In this document: positions 1 to 4,979 of the stretch, piece by piece | Layout: each line of letters starts with the position of its first letter | How positions within the stretch are numbered: the first letter of the stretch is position 1 | From: QHBQ01 sp038230695 | GTDB lineage: Bacteria; Chloroflexota; Chloroflexia; QHBQ01 | Direction of reading: 5' to 3' | NCBI GenBank assembly: GCA_038230695.1 | Contig: JBBRMT010000274.1 | Span: 1-5,829 of the forward strand | DNA: 5,829 bases | The notes under the pieces: model-generated | The model's input: only the letters and a program-made list of their open reading frames with translations | Told to the model about the DNA's origin: nothing | The model's database searches: none | Made by a program: the position numbers and the translations under genes

Positions 1-346
1 GACCGACGGCATGAGCGCCCTCGACCATGTGCGTGCTTTGCTGCAGCAAGCGGGCGACAAGCTGATTGATTACTGCATTGTCAACAGCGATGCTACATCA
101 GCAGCGACGATCAAACCGGAGATGGGTATCAGTGTGGTTACGATGAACCCCGCCGAGGCGACTGCTGCCGAGCGTACCACCGGCATCCGCTTCCTGCTTG
201 CCCCGGTAGTGAGCAAAGAGAACCCCCTGCGCCACGACCCTGACCGCCTTACCGCTGCACTGCTCGACCTCTACGCCCGCCAGCGGGCGCTCAACGACGG
301 CACCGCTCGGCTTGAGGAGCAGGTGGTCGAGGAAGGCGTGTCGTGA
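1..346 (+). CDS. yvcK: YvcK/CofD-like protein (gluconeogenesis factor family), C-terminal fragment
   Basis: The reading frame is open from the left edge (first full codon at base 2) to a TGA at 344-346, giving 114 residues of an incomplete protein. The visible start TDGMSALDHVRAL followed by LIDYCIVNS resembles the C-terminal part of the YvcK family, where a TDG-x-S-x-x-DHV segment precedes a [LY]-[IV]-DY-[VC]-[LI]-VN strand. The ATG at 11 is internal to this motif, so it is not the real start. YvcK proteins are cytoplasmic Rossmann-like proteins; in Bacillus YvcK binds UDP-sugars and affects central carbon metabolism and cell shape. The part seen here lies in the last third, so ligand-binding residues cannot be checked. 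The family gene is often followed by whiA; here no + strand gene follows, and the next gene is convergent. An alternative within the same superfamily is CofD (2-phospho-lactate transferase), but the TDG motif fits YvcK better. Confidence 0.72.
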   Translation, partial: TDGMSALDHVRALLQQAGDKLIDYCIVNSDATSAATIKPEMGISVVTMNPAEATAAERTTGIRFLLAPVVSKENPLRHDPDRLTAALLDLYARQRALNDGTARLEEQVVEEGVS

Positions 347-462
347 GATATGCAGTACCAACGTTAACGTAGTAGGGTTCAGATTTAGCGGCCTGCCGCA
401 AGATTACTGGGGGTTGGGGCGCAACGCGATTGATGCAATGCTACTATGCCTATTGGGTAATA

Positions 463-502
463 GTATAAAATAGGGCCAGGGCGAACAACGGTTCGCCCCT
501 AT
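463..502. repeat. Hairpin repeat element, copy 1 (convergent gap)
   Basis: An 8-bp perfect inverted repeat, gggcgaac (479-486) and gttcgccc (491-498), is separated by the 4-base loop aacg. The flank gtataaaatagggcca on the left and ccta on the right match the copy at 4901-4940 almost base for base, with one indel. It sits between two convergent genes, so it could reduce read-through in both directions. It has no clear T-tract, so I call it a dispersed repeat and not a terminator. The rest of the gap 347-536 shows nothing else I can support. Confidence 0.8.
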
Positions 503-536
503 AGAAATAGCCCATCTCCTCGGCTAAGTTATATTC

Positions 537-1400
537 CTAAGCTGTCTTGCGAGCAACAAACGCGCCCGCCACCTTACTCACGCGGAACACACCTTGTTGG
601 GCAATGATGCTGGATACTCGTGCTGCGACCCAGTCAGCCAGAGCATCCCACTGCGCCGCTGATACCGCGCGGTCATCGGGTCCGCTTGTGCCTGCGTAGA
701 GTCCGCCGGAAAGCAGATAGCGCATAACCCCATCAACATCGGTGAAGAGCAAGGCATCATCGTAGCGATATGTATGCACATCGGAGAAATAAGTAACGAT
801 GTAGGCAGCCCCATCCTCAAGCGCGAAGCGTTCTGCATCGGCGCTAGGAGGTGGAACATTCAGCCCCAGTGTTATTATCCCTTCCCTGCGTAGCTCACCA
901 AGCTCCCTATAGTTGCCGCTCACATTAGTGGTGGCAATGAACAACCCGCCGGGTTGCAGCACGCGGTGGATTTCGCCAACGGCGTGGCCTATATCCGGCA
1001 CATGATAGAGCATATGGTTGGCGGTAACAAGCGCAAAGTTAGATTTGACAAAGGGCAGGTTTTCGGCATCGCCATTGACAAAAGTGGCTTTGCCCAGACC
1101 TATGCTGCTCACCCGATGACGATTTGCCTGCAACATCCCTGGCGATTGGTCGAAGGCGACGATAGCCGTTGCCGAGTTGGCGCGTGTTGCCAGCTCGGTC
1201 AGCATTGTGCCGTCACCGCTGCCGACATCCAACCAGGTTCCACCAATGGCACGGGGTAGCAAGTCCGCTAGCCAGGCGGCCCAGCCGTCCTTGCGCTCAG
1301 AGTATTTTTGGTGCGTCTCGATGCGGGCTTGCAGTTGCTCCGCCGTGCTATATTGCCAGCGATTGTGCTGTTCGCTAAACAGAGCATCGTCTTTACTCAC
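537..1400 (-). CDS. Class I SAM-dependent methyltransferase (Methyltransf_11-like)
   Basis: This 287-residue soluble protein has a Rossmann-fold methyltransferase core. Motif I is LDVGSGDG (residues 57-64), the acidic ribose-binding residue of motif II is D84 in VAFDQSPGML, NGDAENLPF (109-117) places the adenine-contacting acid, and HRVLQPGGLFIATTN (145-159) is the typical post-motif segment of Methyltransf_11. The C-terminal half probably forms the substrate lid; nothing in it identifies the substrate (small molecule, quinone-like compound or protein). The start is GTG at 1400, which shares four bases (GTGA) with the stop of the upstream zinc finger gene, and an AGGTGA Shine-Dalgarno at 1408-1413 lies 7 bases before it. 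This indicates translational coupling to the zinc finger gene. The stop is TAG at 537-539. The family call is firm; the biological role is unknown. Confidence 0.9.
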   Translation of the reverse strand: MSKDDALFSEQHNRWQYSTAEQLQARIETHQKYSERKDGWAAWLADLLPRAIGGTWLDVGSGDGTMLTELATRANSATAIVAFDQSPGMLQANRHRVSSIGLGKATFVNGDAENLPFVKSNFALVTANHMLYHVPDIGHAVGEIHRVLQPGGLFIATTNVSGNYRELGELRREGIITLGLNVPPPSADAERFALEDGAAYIVTYFSDVHTYRYDDALLFTDVDGVMRYLLSGGLYAGTSGPDDRAVSAAQWDALADWVAARVSSIIAQQGVFRVSKVAGAFVARKTA

Positions 1401-1657
1401 CCCATCATCACCTGATCAACGTAGCACCACATCCAATCCTCGCCCGGCTGGAATGACTTGATGATTGGGTGGTTGGTGGCATGGTAGTGCGCGGTGGCGT
1501 GCTTGTTCTTCGAGCTGTCGCAGCAGCCGACATGGCCGCAGCTCATGCACTCGCGCAGGTGGACCCAGCTATCGCCGGTCTTCAGGCAGTCTTCGCAGCC
1601 GTTGGCGCTGGCTGTTACTTCGTGGATCTGGTCGAGGTGGGTACAGGTAGGTTGCAT
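1397..1657 (-). CDS. Small UBP-type zinc finger protein (86 aa)
   Basis: The whole protein is essentially one ZnF-UBP domain, the fold that in eukaryotic deubiquitinases and HDAC6 binds the free C-terminus of ubiquitin. Candidate zinc ligands in order are C5, H7, C21, C24, C37, C40, C45, H53, H57, H63 and C78 in the closing motif DWMWCYVD (74-81). C21-x2-C24 and C37-x2-C40 are clear knuckles. At the place where HDAC6 carries the ubiquitin-tail-binding arginine just after its CG, this protein has C46-D47, so classical ubiquitin binding looks doubtful. Bacterial members are usually free-standing and of unknown function, perhaps sensing or binding a C-terminal peptide or nucleotide-like ligand; that is inference. 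The ATG at 1657 has an AAAGGGA ribosome site (1665-1671) 7 bases upstream, directly after a heptamer repeat array. It is followed with a 4-base overlap by the methyltransferase gene. Confidence 0.9.
   Translation of the reverse strand: MQPTCTHLDQIHEVTASANGCEDCLKTGDSWVHLRECMSCGHVGCCDSSKNKHATAHYHATNHPIIKSFQPGEDWMWCYVDQVMMG
1408..1413 (-). promoter_or_regulatory. Ribosome binding site of the methyltransferase, inside the zinc finger gene
   Basis: AGGTGA on the - strand lies 7 bases upstream of the GTG at 1400 and within the last codons of the upstream gene. It supports the GTG start and the GTGA stop/start overlap. Confidence 0.65.
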
Positions 1658-1672
1658 TTTGGTATCCCTTTC

Positions 1673-1711
1673 GATTTTAGATTTTAGATTTTAGATTTTG
1701 GATTTTGGATT
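1673..1711. repeat. Heptamer tandem array, unit GATTTTA/GATTTTG
   Basis: Five full 7-bp units follow each other: GATTTTA three times (1673-1693) and GATTTTG twice (1694-1707), then a partial GATT. On the - strand this reads as repeated AAAATCT/AAAATCC and lies immediately upstream of the ribosome site of the zinc finger gene, in its 5' leader. On that strand each TAAAAT is one base from the TATAAT consensus, so the array could in principle supply several overlapping -10-like boxes. That is speculation. Confidence 0.9.
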
Positions 1712-1712
1712 G

Positions 1713-1737
1713 TGGGGGCGGATTGCGTCCGCCCTGG
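1713..1737. repeat. Hairpin repeat element, copy 2 (inverted orientation)
   Basis: gggcggat (1716-1723) pairs with gtccgccc (1727-1734), with one G-T pair next to a 3-base loop. Read on the - strand the element begins accagggcgg and ends cgcccccac, matching the pattern ccagggcg...cgcccctac of the other three copies. It lies between the transporter stop (1746) and the zinc finger gene, next to the heptamer array. It could attenuate transcription between the two genes, but no T-tract follows it. Confidence 0.7.
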
Positions 1738-1745
1738 TGTGCCAA

Positions 1746-3320
1746 TCACCCGTCACTAATCGCTTTGGCTGAGGCCGAGGGTTTGCCCTCGATCAACAGC
1801 AGCGAGACGAGCGCAGAGGCGAAGGCCAGGCCAGCGGCGATGAACATGGCGAGACGATAGCCGTCCACGAACGATTCACCGATAGCAAGCTGGAGCGCCT
1901 TGGTATCGCTATCGCTGAGGCCAGCGGGAGGCTTCATCGCCGCCATCTTGATGCGCTGATCGTCGAGTTGCTGGTGGACAGCGGGCGAGACATTGAGTTG
2001 GCTGAGGTGGTTATCCAGCGAACTGCTGAAGGTGGCAAGGACGAACAGGCCCAGCACCGCAATTGCCAGCAACCCGGCGGCGCGGGAGACCGCGTTGTTG
2101 ACCCCGGAGGCGATGCCGGAACGCTGGCTCGGCACTGCGCTCATCACTGCGGTAGTCAGCGGCGCGACTGCGATGCCCATACCCAGGCCGAAGACGAGCG
2201 AGGCGGGGAAGAAGGTAGTCCAATAGTTGCTGCCCACCCCTGGCAGAATGCCGTACAGGAAGAAGCCCAGCCCGGCTATAGTCGGCCCGATAATGAGCGG
2301 CAGCTTGGCCCCATAGCGGGGAATGAGGCCGCCCGCCCAGCGCGATATTGCCGCAAGCACCAGGATACCGGGCAGCACCGCTGCGCCCGCTGCGGTCGGC
2401 GCAAAGCCCTGCACCTGGATAAGATTGAAGGGCAGGAAGTAGAGCGCCCCACCCAGCGCCCCATAGAGCAACAGGGTGAGCAGGTTTGCGCCCGCGAAGG
2501 TAGGTGAACGGAACAGATTGAGCGGCATCATCGGCGTAGCGGTGCGTGCCTCGATGATGACGAAGATTATTAGTGCGGCCACACCCACGCCCAATGCTGT
2601 CAGCACCAGCGGGTCGCTCAGGCCAGCCGCGCCTGCCTGAATTAGTCCGTAGGTCAGCGCCCCCAGACCGAGGGTGGCGAACAATGCGCCAGGGATGTCC
2701 AGCCGCGATTTGTCGGTGGTATCGCTACTCTCCGGCACATGGCGGGTGGTAAGGAACAACACGATCACAGCGATCGGCAGGTTGATGAAGAAAACGAAGC
2801 GCCAGGAGGCGTACTGCACCAGCACGCCTCCCAGCACCGGGCCAAGGATGCTGGTGATCGAGGTGAAGCTGGACCAGGTGCCGATTGCCCGCCCCCGCTC
2901 CTGATTGTTGAAGTAGGCGCTAATGATCGCCAGGCTGCCAGGGGTGAGCATCGCGCCGCCGATACCCTGCACCGCACGGGCGATGATCAGCGTGGTGATG
3001 TCGGGGGCAAAGCCGCACGCGATCGAGGCGGTGGTAAACAGGCTGATACCGATGATGTAGATGCGCTTGCGGCCAAACAGGTCGCCCAGCGAACCGCCCA
3101 CCAGAATAAGGGCGGCGAGAAACAGCGAATAAGCCTCCACCACCCATTGCACCTGGGTGGCATCGGCGTTCAAGTCCTTCTGCAACACGGGCAGGGCCAC
3201 GTTCACCACCGTGCCGTCTATGAATACCATGCTAGAGCCGAGGATGGTGGCGGCCAGCACCCAGAGGCCCTGATTTGATGTTTGGGGTTTGAGTTCTGCT
3301 TTTGGAGTTACACTGCTCAT
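1746..3320 (-). CDS. DHA2-family MFS drug efflux transporter (EmrB/QacA type, 14 TM)
   Basis: This 524-residue integral membrane protein exchanges protons for drugs or lipophilic toxins across the cytoplasmic membrane. The first helix carries the acidic residue of motif D1 in FIDGTVVNVALP (33-44, D35). The cytoplasmic loop 2-3 has motif A, GDLFGRKR (79-86). Helix 5 has the antiporter motif C region GPVLGG (160-165), followed by the family-typical ASWRFVFFINLPI (171-183). A long polar loop (about 433-487) precedes the last helix (about 489-510), as in 14-helix DHA2 proteins. Length fits the family. The ATG at 3320 has an AAAGGGA ribosome site 5 bases upstream. The start lies 89 bases inside the kinase reading frame. 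The N-terminal tail (about residues 5-16) is encoded by degenerate 7-bp repeats, so those residues are probably not functionally constrained. The substrate cannot be read from the sequence. Confidence 0.93.
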   Translation of the reverse strand: MSSVTPKAELKPQTSNQGLWVLAATILGSSMVFIDGTVVNVALPVLQKDLNADATQVQWVVEAYSLFLAALILVGGSLGDLFGRKRIYIIGISLFTTASIACGFAPDITTLIIARAVQGIGGAMLTPGSLAIISAYFNNQERGRAIGTWSSFTSITSILGPVLGGVLVQYASWRFVFFINLPIAVIVLFLTTRHVPESSDTTDKSRLDIPGALFATLGLGALTYGLIQAGAAGLSDPLVLTALGVGVAALIIFVIIEARTATPMMPLNLFRSPTFAGANLLTLLLYGALGGALYFLPFNLIQVQGFAPTAAGAAVLPGILVLAAISRWAGGLIPRYGAKLPLIIGPTIAGLGFFLYGILPGVGSNYWTTFFPASLVFGLGMGIAVAPLTTAVMSAVPSQRSGIASGVNNAVSRAAGLLAIAVLGLFVLATFSSSLDNHLSQLNVSPAVHQQLDDQRIKMAAMKPPAGLSDSDTKALQLAIGESFVDGYRLAMFIAAGLAFASALVSLLLIEGKPSASAKAISDG

Positions 3321-4785
3321 GATTGTCCCTTTGTTTCCAAATAAAACTACACTTATTATTGATATCTCGTTCTCCCTGCACTTTCAACTTGCAACTTGCA
3401 ACTTGTAACTTCGACTCCGAAAGCGGCAACCGCACCTGAAACACTGTTTCACCTGGCGCAGAGTCCAGGCAAATGTCGCCGTGATGCTGGCTTACGATGA
3501 TATTATACACTGTGCTGAGGCCGAGGCCAGTACCCTCGCCTACCTCTTTGGTGGTGAAGAATGGCTCAAAGATATGTTCCTTGACCTCTGGCGTGATGCC
3601 GGGGCCATCATCAGCAATCTCCACCAACAGGTGGTTGTTCTCACGGCGGGTACGCACCGTGATGTGACCCTTGCCGCCCACTGCCGCAGCGGCGTTGTCC
3701 AGCAGATTGGTCCACACCTGGTTCAGTTCGCCGCCATGCGCCATGATGCGCGGCAGGCTGTGGTCATACTCGCGGGTTACGACAATGCCCTTCAGCTTGA
3801 AGCCGAGGACGGTCAGGGTGTTGTCCAACCCCTGATGCACATCTACCTCCTGCATCGGTCCCTGGTCCATGAACGAATAGCCCTTGATGGCCGTTACCAG
3901 ATCTGAGAGGCGGCCCACACTGGTTTCAATGGCGCTAACCAGTTCGTCGGCATCCAACGCTGCCCCCAGCCATAGCAACGCATCGCCCAGCGTGGCGGCA
4001 GGCAGATGGGCGGCAAGGTCATCGAGGCGGGCGGTAACGAGCGCGGCCCGCACCAGATTGGGGGCGAGATCGCAGCTATCGGCCACCTCATGGTCATCCA
4101 GCCAGGTGATCAACTCCTCCTCGCGGTCGCTCTGCGCCAGCGGATCGAGGTCGAGGGGCGGTGCGGCGCTGGCTTCCTGCTTCAACTGCGCCAGCAGGTC
4201 GAGTTGCGCGGCGGTGAGTTGCTGGCTGTCCAGCTTGAAGGTGAGCGTCTGCAGGTTGGTAAGCGTCTCGCGCAATTGCGCGGCGGCGCGGCGGGCGGCA
4301 GCAGCGGGGTTGTTCAATTCGTGAGCCAGCCCGGCGGATAGCTTGCCGAGCGCGGCCAGCCGATCACGCTGCTGCACCGTCTGCTGAGTGACGGCAACGC
4401 GCTGCGCCAGCACCGGCAGCATCACATGAGCCACCGGCGAACAGGCCACCAGCATCGCGTCAAAGTCGGGCTTGGCAAGGCGCAGCAGGCAGCTGGGCTG
4501 GATAGTGCGAACGGTGGCGATATATGGCCCGCCCACCAGCAGCGGCACCTCTCCCGTAAACGCGCCGGGGTGATGGGTGGCTAGCAAGGTCTCGCTGCCT
4601 TCCACATTGGCGGTGACTTGCAGTTCGCCGTCCAACAGCACATAAAAGGCATCAGCGATGGTACCCTCGGCGAACACCGTTTCTCCGCTGCCCAGGCTAA
4701 TGGTGCGGCTATGCTGGGCTAGCCACTGCAACTGCTCATCGCTCAGGTCAGCAAAAAGCGGTGCCTGTCGCAAATCGTCATTCAT
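3232..4785 (-). CDS. Soluble histidine kinase with N-terminal cyclic-nucleotide-binding fold
   Basis: The predicted 517-residue protein has no membrane segments. Residues about 5-125 form a cNMP-binding/Crp-like beta roll (LFADLSDEQL at 10-19, FYVLLDGEL at 47-55, FTGEVPLL at 76-83). In the phosphate-binding cassette the usual Arg after GE is replaced (GGPYIAT, 85-91), so canonical cAMP/cGMP binding is doubtful. The H-box LAHELNNP has the phospho-acceptor H155. The ATPase domain shows the N-box ELNQVWTNLLDNA (353-365), G1 box DDGPGI (392-397), F-box EPFFTTK (407-413) and G2 box GTGLGLS (418-424), and ends near VRLPLSES (451-458). The 59 residues after that have no kinase character: they start in a heptamer array and run into the transporter gene. 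The ATG at 4785 is chosen because the fold starts right after it and GGGGGTGG precedes it; the longer frame to 4857 begins inside a hairpin repeat. It is downstream of a co-oriented oxidoreductase gene, its likely partner. Confidence 0.9.
   Translation of the reverse strand: MNDDLRQAPLFADLSDEQLQWLAQHSRTISLGSGETVFAEGTIADAFYVLLDGELQVTANVEGSETLLATHHPGAFTGEVPLLVGGPYIATVRTIQPSCLLRLAKPDFDAMLVACSPVAHVMLPVLAQRVAVTQQTVQQRDRLAALGKLSAGLAHELNNPAAAARRAAAQLRETLTNLQTLTFKLDSQQLTAAQLDLLAQLKQEASAAPPLDLDPLAQSDREEELITWLDDHEVADSCDLAPNLVRAALVTARLDDLAAHLPAATLGDALLWLGAALDADELVSAIETSVGRLSDLVTAIKGYSFMDQGPMQEVDVHQGLDNTLTVLGFKLKGIVVTREYDHSLPRIMAHGGELNQVWTNLLDNAAAAVGGKGHITVRTRRENNHLLVEIADDGPGITPEVKEHIFEPFFTTKEVGEGTGLGLSTVYNIIVSQHHGDICLDSAPGETVFQVRLPLSESKLQVASCKLKVQGERDINNKCSFIWKQRDNHEQCNSKSRTQTPNIKSGPLGAGRHHPRL
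3274..3308. repeat. Degenerate heptamer array at the transporter N-terminus
   Basis: The + strand reads TTTGATG, TTTGGGG, TTTGAGT, then weaker TCTGCTT and TTGGAGT, in strict 7-base steps. It is therefore a decayed array with consensus near TTTGAGT. It lies within the first codons of the transporter and simultaneously in the end of the kinase frame. It could be chance in a low-complexity stretch, but the period matches three clearer arrays in the same window. Confidence 0.5.
3326..3332 (-). promoter_or_regulatory. Ribosome binding site of the transporter, inside the kinase frame
   Basis: AAAGGGA on the - strand, 5 bases before the ATG at 3320. The same heptamer precedes the zinc finger gene (1665-1671). 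Because the kinase frame stays open through this site, ribosomes finishing the kinase would cross it, which could couple or hinder transporter initiation. Confidence 0.65.
3385..3411. repeat. Heptamer tandem array, unit CAACTTG, within the kinase frame
   Basis: Three exact copies of CAACTTG (3385-3405) are followed by TAACTT (3406-3411). On the - strand this encodes KLQVASCKL (kinase residues 459-467), directly after the end of the ATPase domain. Seven is not a multiple of three, so any change in copy number shifts the reading frame. With one unit fewer, the frame meets TGA at the end of the array (after SESKLQVAS). With one unit more, it meets TAA at 3356-3358. Confidence 0.9.
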
Positions 4786-4789
4786 GTTA

Positions 4790-4797
4790 CCACCCCC
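4790..4797 (-). promoter_or_regulatory. Ribosome binding site that sets the kinase start
   Basis: GGGGGTGG on the - strand lies 4 bases before the ATG at 4785 (followed by TAAC). It is the only purine-rich, Shine-Dalgarno-like stretch near the possible starts. The in-frame ATGs at 4857 and 4830 have none, and the former is inside a hairpin. Confidence 0.55.
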
Positions 4798-4844
4798 ATC
4801 GGGCAAATGTAATACCAAGTAGCCGAGCATATGGTGAAATTGCA

Positions 4845-4871
4845 CCAGGGCGGGCAACCGCCCGCCCCTAC
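4845..4871. repeat. Hairpin repeat element, copy 3 (oxidoreductase-kinase gap)
   Basis: gggcgggc (4848-4855) and gcccgccc (4860-4867) form a perfect 8-bp stem with the loop aacc. The surrounding ccagggcg...cgcccctacgg follows the same scheme as copies 1 and 4. The stem is more GC-rich than in those copies, and the changes keep the pairing, so the hairpin itself appears to be conserved. Confidence 0.8.
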
Positions 4872-4900
4872 GGAAAACACACTATCTCTTTGACGAACTG

Positions 4901-4940
4901 GTATAAATTGGGCCAGGGCGAACAACTGTTCGCCCCTACT
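4901..4940. repeat. Hairpin repeat element, copy 4 (oxidoreductase-kinase gap)
   Basis: gggcgaac (4916-4923) pairs with gttcgccc (4928-4935) around the loop aact. Together with the flank gtataaattgggcca it is nearly identical to copy 1, some 4.4 kb away, in the same orientation. The 194-bp gap 4786-4979 contains this copy, copy 3, a heptamer array and about 75 bases of ordinary sequence. I see no convincing promoter in it. Confidence 0.8.
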
Positions 4941-4950
4941 AATCAAATAC

Positions 4951-4971
4951 CCTCTATCCTCTACCCTCTAC
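4951..4971. repeat. Heptamer tandem array, unit CCTCTAC
   Basis: CCTCTAT is followed by CCTCTAC twice, three units in 21 bases, ending 8 bases before the last base of the oxidoreductase stop codon. It is noncoding, in the 3' flank of that gene, and next to hairpin copy 4. Confidence 0.85.
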
Positions 4972-4979
4972 ATTCCCGT

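Noticed and set aside
98..361. 87-residue - strand frame opposite the YvcK-like end
   Set aside because: It is antisense to the conserved YvcK-like segment and shows no domain or start signal.
479..498. Rho-independent terminator between the convergent genes
   Set aside because: The stem is good but there is no T-tract on either strand, and the same hairpin recurs elsewhere with its flanks, so a dispersed repeat explains it better.
1968..3278. Two 179-residue + strand frames (1968-2507 and 2739-3278) opposite the transporter gene
   Set aside because: They are rich in Arg, Gln, Gly and Glu with no recognisable domain, and lie antisense to a well-supported transporter in GC-rich sequence; they are shadow frames.
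3481..4341. + strand frames of 111-146 residues opposite the kinase
   Set aside because: They are low-complexity Ser/Arg/Ala-rich or Gly/Gln-rich translations antisense to conserved kinase motifs; no start signal supports them.
4786..4857. Kinase start at the ATG of 4857, adding 24 N-terminal residues
   Set aside because: The codon lies in the stem/loop of a dispersed hairpin repeat, has no ribosome site, and the extra residues precede the natural beginning of the cNMP fold.
4880..4935. Sigma-70-like promoter in the oxidoreductase-kinase gap (TTGTTC with TATACC on the - strand; TTTGACG with TATAAA on the + strand)
   Set aside because: Spacing is too short (about 14 and 6 bases), matches to the -35 box are poor, and the - strand parts belong to the repeat element itself.
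463..4940. CRISPR array
   Set aside because: The four hairpin copies are kilobases apart, differ in orientation, and have no regular spacers or cas genes nearby.
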